From Paenibacillus riograndensis SBR5 (GTDB taxonomy: Bacteria > Bacillota > Bacilli > Paenibacillales > Paenibacillaceae): a stretch of 64,000 nt of DNA. The notes under the pieces are model-generated. The model did not search any database. It worked only from the letters and a program-made list of their open reading frames with translations, and was not told the DNA's origin. The DNA is taken from the NCBI RefSeq assembly GCF_000981585.1, contig NZ_LN831776.1, forward strand, positions 1,937,001-2,001,000, in the 5' to 3' direction. Positions 9,466 through 18,991 of the stretch are shown piece by piece. Position 1 is the stretch's first letter; every line of letters begins with the position of its first letter. The position numbers and the translations under genes are program-made.

Positions 9466-11120
9466 TGAAAATCCTTATTGCGGATGACGAATCTTACATG
9501 AGAATGAGTTTGAAGACGTCGCTGAACTGGGAAGCTTATGGTTTTCAAGTGATTGGGGATGCCGCTCACGGCGAGGATGCGCTGGTCAAAATCGCCGAGC
9601 TTAAGCCGGACATTGTACTTATGGATATCAAAATGCCGATTATGGACGGCCTCCAGGCATTGGAGAAGCTCCAGGGCTGGAATGATCCGCCAAAGGTCAT
9701 TATGCTGAGCAGCTACAAGGAATTTGAATATGTGCGGGAGGGCATGCGCCTGGGTGCTGTGGATTATATCCACAAACCCAGCTTAAATGAGGCTGGCATA
9801 TTTGATGCCTTGCGGCGTGCCCGCGAGACTATAATGCGGGAGCGGAAGCAAACGGATGAAATCGAGAATCTGCGGCAAAATGCTGAACGGGTCAAGCCGA
9901 ATATGAAAGCGGTTTTTTTCAAGGAGTGGTCGGAAGGAGCCATACGGCATACCTGGGAGATTGAAGATAAAATGAAAGAGTATGATGTCCGGCTTCAGGC
10001 GCCCAATCTCGTTTGTTTTGCCTTCCATATTGACCAGTTCTCTAAAGTCAGAAAGAGATACAAACAGGATATGGAGTATTTACTTTATTTTTCAATCCAG
10101 AATATCCTGAGTGAGGTCTTGCGCAAGTTCGATGAAGTGGAATTTTTTCAGCACCGCCAGAACGGCTTTGCTATCCTTAAATCGTATTCCAGCCTGCGAA
10201 GCGCACAGAGTATTTACAATGAACAATGGAATCTGATTAAAACGGTGCAGAATGCCCTGCATAAATTCATGAATATAAATGTCAGCTTTGGGATCAGTGC
10301 ACTGCATCTCAGCTTATTGGATGTTCCCCTCGCATTGAAAGAGGCGGAGAAGGTCCTGGAGAGCAATTTCTATGATAAAGAGTCGGGTGTGATTTTTTAT
10401 CAATTGGAGGGCACCGGTTCCGTACCAGGAAAGAAAGAGGATTTGAACAAGCACGCGTTTGAAAAAAAGGTTCAGCAGATCAAACTGGAAATTGAAAATG
10501 AACAGTGGGAACGAATACTTGGATCTATGGGGCAGTTGTTTGAGGAACTCCGGCAGAACCGGCAGCTATCGAAACAGGAGATGCTGAGGATTGCAACGTA
10601 TCTTCATTATGCGTTCAGCAGAGCCTGTGAAACAGAAACAGGTCTCCCTATAGACGAATTTCCGGCGGTCGAAGAATTTTTCGAAGCGGAAACCCAGCAG
10701 CAAATCTACGAATTACTGGTGCAGGAGGCAGAGTATGTCCAGTATAAGAAGAATACGAATGCTGCTTCCCAAAAAATGAATCATAAGATCAGGCTGGTGA
10801 TTGACTATATTCATGAATACTATGACCGGGATCTGAATTTGGAGGAATTGTCGCATTACGTAGGACTGAATCATTCCTATTTGAGCCGCTTGTTTAAGGA
10901 ACAAACAGGTATGGTTCTGATCCAGTATATCAATCAATATCGTGTAAACAAGTCACTGGATTTGTTGATCAACAGTACAATGAAGACCTATGAAATTGCG
11001 GAGAGGGTCGGTTTTAAAAGCACGGATAACTTTTATATCGCGTTTAAAAGACTGATCGGCTTCCCACCGAATGAGGTCCGCAAGAACCCGGAATTAATCC
11101 GCGAATCCGAAACGATGTAA
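9465..11120 (+). CDS. YesN-type response regulator, AraC family output
   Basis: About 551 residues: receiver domain with IADDE, phospho-acceptor Asp54 in VLMD and KP in YIHKPS; a long middle region (about 130-430); then two helix-turn-helix motifs of the AraC type (about 438-545, LEELSHYVGLNHSYLSRLFK and YEIAERVGFKSTDNFYIAFK). ATG 9465 shares one base with the kinase stop (TGATG) and has AAGGAGGG nine bases ahead; an in-frame TTG at 9462 is possible. Its likely targets are the tandem boxes at 3281 and 11115, the latter overlapping the end of this gene. Confidence 0.92.
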   Translation: MKILIADDESYMRMSLKTSLNWEAYGFQVIGDAAHGEDALVKIAELKPDIVLMDIKMPIMDGLQALEKLQGWNDPPKVIMLSSYKEFEYVREGMRLGAVDYIHKPSLNEAGIFDALRRARETIMRERKQTDEIENLRQNAERVKPNMKAVFFKEWSEGAIRHTWEIEDKMKEYDVRLQAPNLVCFAFHIDQFSKVRKRYKQDMEYLLYFSIQNILSEVLRKFDEVEFFQHRQNGFAILKSYSSLRSAQSIYNEQWNLIKTVQNALHKFMNINVSFGISALHLSLLDVPLALKEAEKVLESNFYDKESGVIFYQLEGTGSVPGKKEDLNKHAFEKKVQQIKLEIENEQWERILGSMGQLFEELRQNRQLSKQEMLRIATYLHYAFSRACETETGLPIDEFPAVEEFFEAETQQQIYELLVQEAEYVQYKKNTNAASQKMNHKIRLVIDYIHEYYDRDLNLEELSHYVGLNHSYLSRLFKEQTGMVLIQYINQYRVNKSLDLLINSTMKTYEIAERVGFKSTDNFYIAFKRLIGFPPNEVRKNPELIRESETM

Positions 11121-11179
11121 AAATTTTCAGCTGCATGTAAAGATCCTCTGTTTAGCCGATAGGTCCGATTCCTTATGAT
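11115..11179 (+). promoter_or_regulatory. Tandem activator boxes plus -10 before the solute-binding protein gene
   Basis: ATGTAAAAATTTTCAG (11115-11130) and ATGTAAAGATCCTCTG (11135-11150) are 20 bp apart; the second matches the boxes at 3284 and 3304. A TATGAT -10 lies at 11174-11179, 23 bp after the second box, the same layout as the permease promoter. The first box overlaps the response regulator stop codon. Read as a co-regulated activator-dependent promoter (inference). Confidence 0.7.
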
Positions 11180-11229
11180 AAAAGTACGTTCAACATTGTT
11201 GGCGAATTGAATCGAAGGGGATTAAATAG

Positions 11230-12510
11230 ATGAAAAAAGCAATGACGCTCATACTGTGCTGCATCATGCTCACAGGTCTGCTGGCCGCTTGTGCTTCTAA
11301 AACAACCAATAATTCAGCAGAGCAGAAGACAAACCAATCGCCTGCTGCCACGGAAGCATCCGAGAAGCCTGCTGATCCGGTTGAAGTAACCATGGCTTAT
11401 TGGGCCAACTCCGCTGAACAGAAGAACTTCGAGTTTATGGTCAAGGGCATAGAAGAAAAATATCCGGAGGTGAAGGTGAAGCTTCAGCAGTATCCGACAA
11501 GCGATGAGTTCTGGAAGGCTGTACCGGCAGCTATTGCTGCAGGAGTGGGTCCCGACATTATTGCCATGTCCGATGAAGGGAACTACGAGTACATTGCGAA
11601 GGGTGTGCTTGAGCCTTTGGATGAGCTTATTAAGACAGTAGGCTTTGACAAGACCCGGATTACGACCTCTCTATATAAAGGCTGGACAGATAGCGGTAAA
11701 TTATACGGTATTCCTTATGACTCTTCCACTTCAATGCTCGCTATAAATAAAAAGATGTTCGATCAATCAGGCATTACTAAATATCCGGAGACGATGGATG
11801 AAATGCTGGAACTCGCTAAAGCGATGACAAAAGACGGTGTTAAAGGGATTGTAGGCAGTATTGATCCATTCCATATCACACAATATGTTCATGCTTTCGG
11901 CGGAGGCTGGAATTTCGGGAAGACCATCAATTCTGCAGAGAACGTGAAAGGCCTTCAGTTCTTCGTGGATATGTACCTGAAGTCCAAGGTAGCCATTGCA
12001 CCGATAGAAATCGGCGCACCTTGGGACGGCGAGGTATTCTCGAAAGAAAAGGGAGCGATGTCCACAGCGGGACCATGGTATGTCGGTTATTTGAAAGAGG
12101 CCAATCCGGAGCTGGAGCTGATCGCTTTGCCAATGCCTAAAGGTACCGTAGATGCACAAAGCGCTTACTCCCATGGACTCTCCATTCTTCAAGGAAGCAA
12201 GAATAAAGAAGCGGCTATGAAAGTGATTTCTTACGCATTGCGTGACGAAGCACAAACAGATGCGATTGAAACTGTAGGCTATTCGCCTGCCGTATCGGCA
12301 CTGCTTCCGAAATATCTGGAGAAATATCCTGAACTGAAGCCTGTATTCGATAATATGGAAAAGGCAGGTATGCCTTTTGCTTATCCGGAACAGACCAAAG
12401 CCTTCCATGCGGATCTGCTGAAGGGCGTGGAAGAAATCATCTTTAAAAACGGTAAGCTGCCTGTCAAGGAATTGCTTGATGAATTACAAGAGAAGTATGG
12501 ACAAAAGTAA
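11230..12510 (+). CDS. Sugar ABC transporter solute-binding lipoprotein
   Basis: 426 residues with a lipoprotein signal peptide; the lipobox LAAC places the lipid on Cys21, followed by a Ser/Thr/Asn-rich tether. The rest is a SBP_bac_1-type cluster B fold (WANSAEQKNFEF, PDIIAMSDEGNYEY, FSKEKGAMSTAGPWYV). It is the extracytoplasmic receptor for the permeases at 3415/4360, although separated from them by the GH65 and two-component genes. It has its own promoter with activator boxes, which would give the high receptor expression usual for such systems. Confidence 0.93.
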   Translation: MKKAMTLILCCIMLTGLLAACASKTTNNSAEQKTNQSPAATEASEKPADPVEVTMAYWANSAEQKNFEFMVKGIEEKYPEVKVKLQQYPTSDEFWKAVPAAIAAGVGPDIIAMSDEGNYEYIAKGVLEPLDELIKTVGFDKTRITTSLYKGWTDSGKLYGIPYDSSTSMLAINKKMFDQSGITKYPETMDEMLELAKAMTKDGVKGIVGSIDPFHITQYVHAFGGGWNFGKTINSAENVKGLQFFVDMYLKSKVAIAPIEIGAPWDGEVFSKEKGAMSTAGPWYVGYLKEANPELELIALPMPKGTVDAQSAYSHGLSILQGSKNKEAAMKVISYALRDEAQTDAIETVGYSPAVSALLPKYLEKYPELKPVFDNMEKAGMPFAYPEQTKAFHADLLKGVEEIIFKNGKLPVKELLDELQEKYGQK

Positions 12511-12536
12511 GGCAGAAACCGGATGGAGGTAATGCA

Positions 12537-15500
12537 ATGCTCAGAATACCAATCAAAAAGATGACAGCCGTGTTTGTGTTGGTCTCTCTGGTTATCACAT
12601 CAGCTTCGCTGGGCCAGCCCAAGGTCGCCTATGGAGCTGACGGAACGGATGCCGGTACAGGGTCCGCCGCACTTCAAATCGTCGAAAGTAAAGTACAAGG
12701 GGAAGATTCGCTTGATCTGTCCCAGGTTGGCAATGTGGACTGGCTGCATCTGAAAGGTAATGGCCCGGACCAAATGGTCCAGATCAGAAAGGCCGTTTCC
12801 AGTTCTGTAACCTTCAGCGTATACGGTAATGATACTACGGGCACTGAGGGGAAACCGGACCGGGGCGGTGATGCGAATTATCTGTCTTATTCCTGGGATG
12901 ATGGCATGGCCGGATATGAAAGGGCTGTCAAAGATACGGGATTCGGCGTGTTTTTCCCCAAGAACAGAGATTCAGGGAAATACGAGAATGTAGGCTGGAC
13001 CTTCCGGGTTTCACCGCAGCCGCAGGAGTCGACGGTCGTTTTCGGAATCGGGTTATGGCAGGCTAAGGCTGCTGTGAAGATTTATGCCGATATGAATCTT
13101 ATCGAAACGAAGGATGTCAGTGCGGGCGGCACTTCGGAAGTATACAAGTATCAGATTAAGGTGCCTGCCCATGTGGAATTGAAAGTGGAAGGCCTGCAGG
13201 CAGAAACTCTTTCACGGTATGGAAATATGTCCTTCTCGGGGCTGGCAGTGAGCAGTAAGCAGCTTGCCGACAAGAGTATACTGCAGAATGCCTATAATCA
13301 AGTGAAAGACAGGCTTCAGGGCGTATACACGGATGAGTCCTGGCAGGAGTTTGTGAAGGCAAGGGATGCAGCCAAGGGCATTCTGGAGAAGGCGGATGCA
13401 GACCAGGCGGAAATTGACAGCACACTGGCCCTGCTGAATACGGCACAAGCTGCGCTGGTAAGAAGAGATACCAATCTTATGATCGATTACACAGGTGCTG
13501 CAGAAAATGAATATGAGTTCGGCGGCAGCGGGGATCAGCAGGACAGATATCAGACTTTTACCGTTGCAGACAGCTTTGATATGCAGTACGTGCAAGTAAA
13601 TGTAAGAAAAATGTCCAATAATGTAAGTGATCTGACGGCGAAATTATACGAGACAGACCATTCAGGCTTACCGGCAGGTGCGCCGCTTGCAGAAACAACG
13701 GTAGCCAGGGACCATGTTACAGACGGCGATATGACCACAATTCCGCTCAGCTATACTCTTGCCGGAAATACACGCTATGCCCTGGTCTTATCGCAGAAGA
13801 ATCTGTTCTCCGGCAAATACCGCTGGATGGTCATGAAGAAGAATGGGGAAACGGCAGGCGAGTATTTCGGCAAAAGCATCTCGGGTGTTTTTAAATCGGA
13901 AGCACATCTCGGTACAGGAATACTAAGAATTATTAAAAAATCGGACACGGACAGAACCGCCTTGCAGGCCTTAGTCAATGAGATTACGGATCACAACTAT
14001 AACAGCAAGCTGTACACTGTACAGTCATGGTCGGCTCTGGAAGCTGCACTCCATCACGCCAAGCTGCGGTTGAATGATTTTGATGCCAAACAAGAGGAGA
14101 TCAATGCGGCCTACAGCCAACTGCTGACTGCAAGGGATAACCTGAAAATCAATATGGATATGTCTGCCATTGCCGGCCAGGTCGATAAAATCAGCCGGGC
14201 GGTTATTAAAGGCTATACCATCAGCTCTCTGAATGCCTTGAATGAAGCGGTAAAAGCCGCCAAGGCGCTGGATGCAAACGCTTCGGAAACCGATAAATTA
14301 GCTGCATACTCCGCCGTATTGGAAGCGGTTCATAACCTCAAGGTCTCGGGCAAATACAAGTATGAGACGAATGAGCAGATGACAGCGGCCTTTGGTTTTG
14401 AGGGTGACAAGAATGCTTCGCTTGCATTTCTGGATGGTTCGTATCAAATCGGCGGAAGCCGTCCGGAACAGCATGGCCCGGTTGCCCCCAAACAACTGGT
14501 TACCTTCGGAGTGACCGATACTAGCAGCATCAAGTGGACCAAAGGGGAAGGGTATCTGCCCGAATTTATCAGTGAATATACGAAAAATAAAGTGGACTAC
14601 AAGATTGAAACGTTTGCCAACAAACATACGGTAGACAATAAGGATTATGTCATCAACTATTCCAGAATTACGGCTGCGAATCGTTCAAACGAAATCATGC
14701 TTTTGCCGGTGGTATCGGGCAATCTGGTTCCATTGAATGCGGCCGCTATCAATACGTATACCGTTGAGCCCGGTGAGAGCATTGTCAGGGAATATGCGAT
14801 TGAAGCCGATAAATATGAATATTTTGACAAGAACGTCACCCAGTTCACTTCCCTGACCAAAGAGCAGGTGGCTGGTCTGGGATCCTTCGAAGCCAACTAC
14901 GGTGAGATGAAAGCTTATTGGCTAACGAGACTTTCCAAAGTGGTGGATATCCGTTTGCCGAACCAGGAGCTTGTGAATGCATTCAAGTCAGGTTATATCG
15001 ATACCATGATTATTAAGGATGACACTTATCTGCATGTGGGTGAAAACGGCTATGCCCGATTATTCTCCCATGATACGCTGGGGATTCTGGTGAACCTGAT
15101 TCAGAGCGGGGATTTCGCTCATGCGCAGGATTATCTGAAGAGCATTCCTTTGACAGGCGGAATCAATATTGAGACAGGTCAGGTAGACAGCAATCTGTAC
15201 TGGGATACGAACTGGAAGATTCCATGGGCCTATGCTGTTTACTTAAGCAAGACCGGAGACGCTTCTATCTTTGATGAGCAGATGACTGCCGATGATGGAA
15301 CGAGCGGTACCGTATTTGAGAAGCGGGTAAAATTCGGTGCCAGAACCATTGAAAGCGACCGCAACGCTGACGGGATTATGAAAAAAACGTATGCGATTGA
15401 TTCAGAGGGAAACTGGACCATTGACAATTATTCCGCTCTGACCGGTCTGACCGCTTATGAATATCTAACCCGTGAATTATACCGTTTGAAGAATGACGAA

Positions 15501-17513
15501 TATTATTTACATGAGGCGGAATGGGCAAAAGCAAGGTATGATGACTTGTTAGCCAAATTTACAGCCAAACTGCAGCAGACGATAACCGATAAAGGGCTTG
15601 ATTATATTCCGGCATCGGTCGTTGAAACCAATGATGAGAACCGCATGAGAGATTCCAGAGATGCGAACTGGGCGTCCATGTTCCTGTTCGGCAGATGGCA
15701 CTGGGACGGATATCTGTACGGAGCGGAGCAGCCGGAAGACAATATTAACCTGAAGCTGCTGGATGATACTTATACTTACGGAATTAACAGACGTATTCAG
15801 GAGGATACCACAGATTCTCCGTATAACTTCGGAGGTTATCCGCATGGCTTCTATTCAAGCGCATATAACGCCGGTTATGGAAGCGCTGCGCTGCGCGGGG
15901 AAGAATACCGGGATATGGGAATTAAAGCTTACGAATTCATGATTGAAAATTCAATGAGCGGACCGTTCAGCTGGTGGGAAGGCATTAATTATCCCGTCGC
16001 GGGCAGCCCTTGGGCCCAAACAAATGATCATCTGAACCTTCAAAATGCACCGGGCGGTGGCGGATCGGCACAGCATATGTGGGGGCAATCCGTTAACTCC
16101 AAGGTGCTCATCGACTCCTTGGTTGCCGAGAAAATTTATGATCACAATCAAAAGATTGATATTATCGTGGGCCGCGGTATCCCTAAGGAGTGGGTCATAG
16201 ATGCGGGGAATAACAATGCAGTGGCAAGTGTGCAGAACTACCCCGCCCTTCAAGGCGGCAGAGTAGGATACAGTGTGGTAAGGAAAGACAATCAGCTAGT
16301 TGTTACATTTAACAGCGATCTGAAGCAAGCTAAGATTGAGGCAAGCGAGGTCAGTTTCAGCGTTCAATTGCCAAGTATGGTGAACAACATCACTGCTGTA
16401 TCCACAGGCGTAATGGATAACGAAAAAGGGATTGTTACCGTTCCGCTTAATACAGCCTCAGTAACAATAACTTTGGGTGATCTGCCTAAGCCGCTGGATG
16501 TGAATTTAGACAAGGATAAGCTTGAAATCGGATATGCCGATGGAGATCTCAATACCTCAGTAACGAAGAATGTTATTTTACCGGCTGTAGGCGAGCATGG
16601 AAGTGTGATCACCTGGACTTCTAGCAACCCCGGCATCATCTCTGGCATAGGGGAAGTTAAGCGTCCAGCCAGCACAACCGAGGTGACGCTGACAGCAACC
16701 CTTAAGAAAGATGGGGCTGAGGCGCAGAAAAGCTTCAAGTTAACGGTTCTAGAGGCCGAAAAGAAGCCTGACGAAGGCACGGGCAACAACGGAAATAACG
16801 GAAATAACGGAAATAACGGCAACACGGGAAACAGCGGCAATGCAGGCAATACGGGCAGCACCGGGGGGAATACCGGAACTACTGGGACCATTGGAACCAT
16901 TGGCAGCCCTGGCAATACCGGCAACAATGGAAATACTGGTAATACGGGTAATGAAGGAACTGCCAATCAGCCTAAGTTCAAGGATATTGATAAGCATTGG
17001 GCTAAAGAGAATATCCTGGCAGCGGTGGAACGCAATATTGTGAAAGGTTATGAAGACGGCACCTTCCGTCCGGACGGAGAGGTTACCCGCAGTGAATTTG
17101 CGGTAATACTGGGCCGTGCGTTAAAAGCAAATCTTGAGCAAGCCGGGCTTTCCTTCAAAGATGAAGGCAGCATACCGTCATGGGCGAAGCCGTATATTGC
17201 AAATGCGGTTCAATCCGGCTGGATTACAGGCTATACTGATCAAACCTTCCGGCCTGATGGAAAGATTACCCGCTTAGAGATGATTGCCATGATCGTCCGG
17301 GCGCTGGACTGGAAGCCAGACCCGAAGGCAAAGGCGCCTTTTACAGATGCGGAGCGCATTCCTGCATGGGGGCAACCGTATGCAGCAGCCGCATATGATG
17401 CCGGTCTGATTGAAGGCAAGGACAATAACCGGTTGGCTCCCAATGATCAGGCAACGAGAGCCGAAGCCATAACAATGGTTCTTAGACTGATTAAGAAAGT
17501 GGAGCAGCAATAG
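12537..17513 (+). CDS. Large SLH-anchored surface protein with putative alpha/alpha-barrel glycosidase domain
   Basis: 1658 residues. Signal peptide 1-33; N-terminal beta region to about 240; a FIVAR-type helical repeat (about 244-311); a beta module (about 314-475); two more FIVAR-like repeats (about 471-604); a large helical domain (about 608-1245) with WDTNWKIPWAY, RDANWASMFLFGRWHWDG and GPFSWWEGINYP, which looks like a six-hairpin glycosidase; a beta region; an Ig-like domain (about 1320-1408, ITWTSSNPGIISG); a Gly-X-Y linker (about 1416-1474); and three SLH repeats (about 1480-1657). It starts 26 bp after the binding-protein gene, with GGAGGT ahead, so it is probably in the same operon. 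Likely role: extracellular release of the oligosaccharide that the transporter imports. I do not recognise the catalytic family. Confidence 0.82.
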   Translation: MLRIPIKKMTAVFVLVSLVITSASLGQPKVAYGADGTDAGTGSAALQIVESKVQGEDSLDLSQVGNVDWLHLKGNGPDQMVQIRKAVSSSVTFSVYGNDTTGTEGKPDRGGDANYLSYSWDDGMAGYERAVKDTGFGVFFPKNRDSGKYENVGWTFRVSPQPQESTVVFGIGLWQAKAAVKIYADMNLIETKDVSAGGTSEVYKYQIKVPAHVELKVEGLQAETLSRYGNMSFSGLAVSSKQLADKSILQNAYNQVKDRLQGVYTDESWQEFVKARDAAKGILEKADADQAEIDSTLALLNTAQAALVRRDTNLMIDYTGAAENEYEFGGSGDQQDRYQTFTVADSFDMQYVQVNVRKMSNNVSDLTAKLYETDHSGLPAGAPLAETTVARDHVTDGDMTTIPLSYTLAGNTRYALVLSQKNLFSGKYRWMVMKKNGETAGEYFGKSISGVFKSEAHLGTGILRIIKKSDTDRTALQALVNEITDHNYNSKLYTVQSWSALEAALHHAKLRLNDFDAKQEEINAAYSQLLTARDNLKINMDMSAIAGQVDKISRAVIKGYTISSLNALNEAVKAAKALDANASETDKLAAYSAVLEAVHNLKVSGKYKYETNEQMTAAFGFEGDKNASLAFLDGSYQIGGSRPEQHGPVAPKQLVTFGVTDTSSIKWTKGEGYLPEFISEYTKNKVDYKIETFANKHTVDNKDYVINYSRITAANRSNEIMLLPVVSGNLVPLNAAAINTYTVEPGESIVREYAIEADKYEYFDKNVTQFTSLTKEQVAGLGSFEANYGEMKAYWLTRLSKVVDIRLPNQELVNAFKSGYIDTMIIKDDTYLHVGENGYARLFSHDTLGILVNLIQSGDFAHAQDYLKSIPLTGGINIETGQVDSNLYWDTNWKIPWAYAVYLSKTGDASIFDEQMTADDGTSGTVFEKRVKFGARTIESDRNADGIMKKTYAIDSEGNWTIDNYSALTGLTAYEYLTRELYRLKNDEYYLHEAEWAKARYDDLLAKFTAKLQQTITDKGLDYIPASVVETNDENRMRDSRDANWASMFLFGRWHWDGYLYGAEQPEDNINLKLLDDTYTYGINRRIQEDTTDSPYNFGGYPHGFYSSAYNAGYGSAALRGEEYRDMGIKAYEFMIENSMSGPFSWWEGINYPVAGSPWAQTNDHLNLQNAPGGGGSAQHMWGQSVNSKVLIDSLVAEKIYDHNQKIDIIVGRGIPKEWVIDAGNNNAVASVQNYPALQGGRVGYSVVRKDNQLVVTFNSDLKQAKIEASEVSFSVQLPSMVNNITAVSTGVMDNEKGIVTVPLNTASVTITLGDLPKPLDVNLDKDKLEIGYADGDLNTSVTKNVILPAVGEHGSVITWTSSNPGIISGIGEVKRPASTTEVTLTATLKKDGAEAQKSFKLTVLEAEKKPDEGTGNNGNNGNNGNNGNTGNSGNAGNTGSTGGNTGTTGTIGTIGSPGNTGNNGNTGNTGNEGTANQPKFKDIDKHWAKENILAAVERNIVKGYEDGTFRPDGEVTRSEFAVILGRALKANLEQAGLSFKDEGSIPSWAKPYIANAVQSGWITGYTDQTFRPDGKITRLEMIAMIVRALDWKPDPKAKAPFTDAERIPAWGQPYAAAAYDAGLIEGKDNNRLAPNDQATRAEAITMVLRLIKKVEQQ
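16782..16958 (+). repeat. Collagen-like Gly-X-Y coding tandem repeat
   Basis: In-frame triplet repeat inside the SLH protein. It begins with several GGAAATAAC-type units (Gly-Asn-Asn) and continues as Gly-Asn-Thr, Gly-Thr-Ile and Gly-Ser-Pro triplets for about 58 residues, with a phase slip near GGNTG. It links the Ig-like domain to the SLH anchor. Tandem DNA of this kind is prone to length change. Confidence 0.8.
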
Positions 17514-17529
17514 AATACGACCCGTGAGG

Positions 17530-17563
17530 CTAACGTCCGGAATTCCGGACGTTAGTTTTTTTT
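17530..17563 (+). terminator. Strong intrinsic terminator
   Basis: A perfect 26-bp palindrome (17530-17555, arms CTAACGTCCGGAA) followed by eight T. Ends the binding-protein/SLH operon 17 bp after its stop. Confidence 0.92.
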
Positions 17564-17699
17564 GAAAGAACATTTATATGCTTCACGCAATAAATGCGCC
17601 TTCTATTTTTCGCTGAAACGATACCGTCCTTGTTATGGACGTCGGATTTCGGCTGCCTTTTTCCAACTGATGCTTGCGAAGAAGCAGGTGGGCAGTGCT
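17564..17699. other. Intergenic stretch with imperfect hairpin, left flank of dispersed repeat
   Basis: No gene seen. An imperfect hairpin pairs GCTGAAA (17612-17618) with TTTCGGC (17647-17653) and CCGTCC (17624-17629) with GGACG (17637-17641). A further TTTTTCCAACT at about 17659 is the inverse of AGTTGGAAAAA at 17700. It may be the left arm of the repeat that starts at 17700, but it is not present in the copy at 52730. Confidence 0.4.
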
Positions 17700-17914
17700 A
17701 GTTGGAAAAAGGGAACTTATTTCTCCGAAAATTAAGAAATCCTGAGATTTAAGTGGAAAAAGTAAACTTAATTGGGCCACATTTCTTGTTCAATGGCGAA
17801 ATGAGCCAAATTAGTGTCCCTTTTTCCACTTCATCTACCCGAGGATAAGGTTCTCCGGTAAATTAGTTAACCTTTTTCCACTTAAAGAGTTGCCGTAGGA
17901 TTCATGGGGAGTCG
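17700..17914 (+). repeat. 215-bp dispersed repeat, copy A
   Basis: Matches 52730-52944 over exactly 215 bp with no indels; I count about 20 differences (roughly 90% identity). It contains four GTGGAAAAAG-like motifs: AGTTGGAAAAAGGGAACTTA and AAGTGGAAAAAGTAAACTTA forward, then CCCTTTTTCCACTT and AACCTTTTTCCACTTAA inverted, so the element can fold back on itself. Its right part supplies the last codons of the leftward AraC gene at 17835-18815. Confidence 0.88.
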
Positions 17915-18815
17915 GGACCCATGGCGCAAAGCCGTTATAAAATAGATGCTCCTCTTCAATTTGCTGAATGGAATTTTGGGAATCGTTCTGCATTTGGGCC
18001 TGAATCTCCGCCCGGTAATGTTTAGGGGCGGAGCCCTTTACTTTTTTGAACATTTTGGAGAAAAGTAAAGCATCGTTATAGCCTACGGACCGGGAAATAT
18101 CAGCGATCGAAAGCTCCGCGTTCCCCATCATTTCACATGCTTTATTGATTCTATAACGAATCAGATAATCCTGAATGCTGATCTGCTTCCGCTGTTTGAA
18201 TAAGGAGCATAAATAGCTTCGATTGAGTCCGATAAACTGGGCAATGTCCTCAATGGTAATTTTCTGAGGATAGTTCATTTCGATAAAATCCTTTACCTCT
18301 TCAACATAAATCTCCGTCCGGGTTCCTTTGAGTTCAGGAGATGCCACCGGACCGAACTCCACGAGCAGCGATAATAATAAATACAGCAACCCCGTAAGCC
18401 TGGTTTCCCGGGCTTTATGGAATCCTCTCGATTCGTTCATTAACTGCAAGTACTGGTAAATCATATCATCCCTGTCATAAAGGAAGATTGGGGAAGATTT
18501 AGTTAGACCCGCTTGCTTGAGAAGCAGCTCTGCCGATGCCCCGTTAAAACCAACCCAGCAGTAAGACCAGGGATTCGCTGTATCCGCCTGATAATAAGTA
18601 ACCACATCGGGGAAAATTAAGAACCCCTGCCCCTTCCGCAGCCGGTACCGGCTTCCACCGACTTCAAAAACTCCCTCTCCGCTCAAAACATAATGGAGCA
18701 AATAATGATTCCTCACAGCCGGCCCAAAAAAATGACCCGGTATACATTCCTCGATGCCGAATTGAGTAAGATGCAATTCGGCATGCTGTTTACTGCGCGG
18801 TAAATATTCAATCAC
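17835..18815 (-). CDS. AraC-family transcriptional regulator (cupin sensor)
   Basis: 326 residues; GTG start with AAGGAGA six bases ahead. The N-terminal cupin-like sugar-binding domain (about 15-150, HYVLSGEGVFEVGG, GFLIFPDVVTYY) is followed by a double HTH (about 185-285, IEDIAQFIGLNRSYLCSLFK and IADISRSVGYNDALLFSKMF). The family includes regulators of alpha-galactoside use such as MsmR/RafR. It is divergent from the GH36 alpha-galactosidase and probably controls it, with melibiose/raffinose-type inducers (inference). The tail from about residue 301 (HESYGNSLSGKR onward) is encoded by dispersed repeat copy A and lies beyond the conserved HTH. Confidence 0.9.
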   Translation of the reverse strand: MIEYLPRSKQHAELHLTQFGIEECIPGHFFGPAVRNHYLLHYVLSGEGVFEVGGSRYRLRKGQGFLIFPDVVTYYQADTANPWSYCWVGFNGASAELLLKQAGLTKSSPIFLYDRDDMIYQYLQLMNESRGFHKARETRLTGLLYLLLSLLVEFGPVASPELKGTRTEIYVEEVKDFIEMNYPQKITIEDIAQFIGLNRSYLCSLFKQRKQISIQDYLIRYRINKACEMMGNAELSIADISRSVGYNDALLFSKMFKKVKGSAPKHYRAEIQAQMQNDSQNSIQQIEEEHLFYNGFAPWVPTPHESYGNSLSGKRLTNLPENLILG

Positions 18816-18862
18816 AACAAGTCTCCTTCATGTAAATTATCCAGCATTATAACATATTTAGT

Positions 18863-18882
18863 GAGTACAGTGCCATGTACTC
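18863..18882. promoter_or_regulatory. 20-bp palindrome between AraC and GH36 genes
   Basis: GAGTACA (18863-18869) and TGTACTC (18876-18882) are perfect inverted arms around a 6-bp spacer, midway between the divergent genes. Candidate operator for the AraC regulator or another factor; function not shown. Confidence 0.4.
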
Positions 18883-18991
18883 TAGAACTCAATTTATATA
18901 TTATTTCTATAGAACTGACTGCTATATTACATGTACTTATCAAGTATTAAACCATGTCAACAGGATGAACCAGAAGGAAGGGGGATTTACA

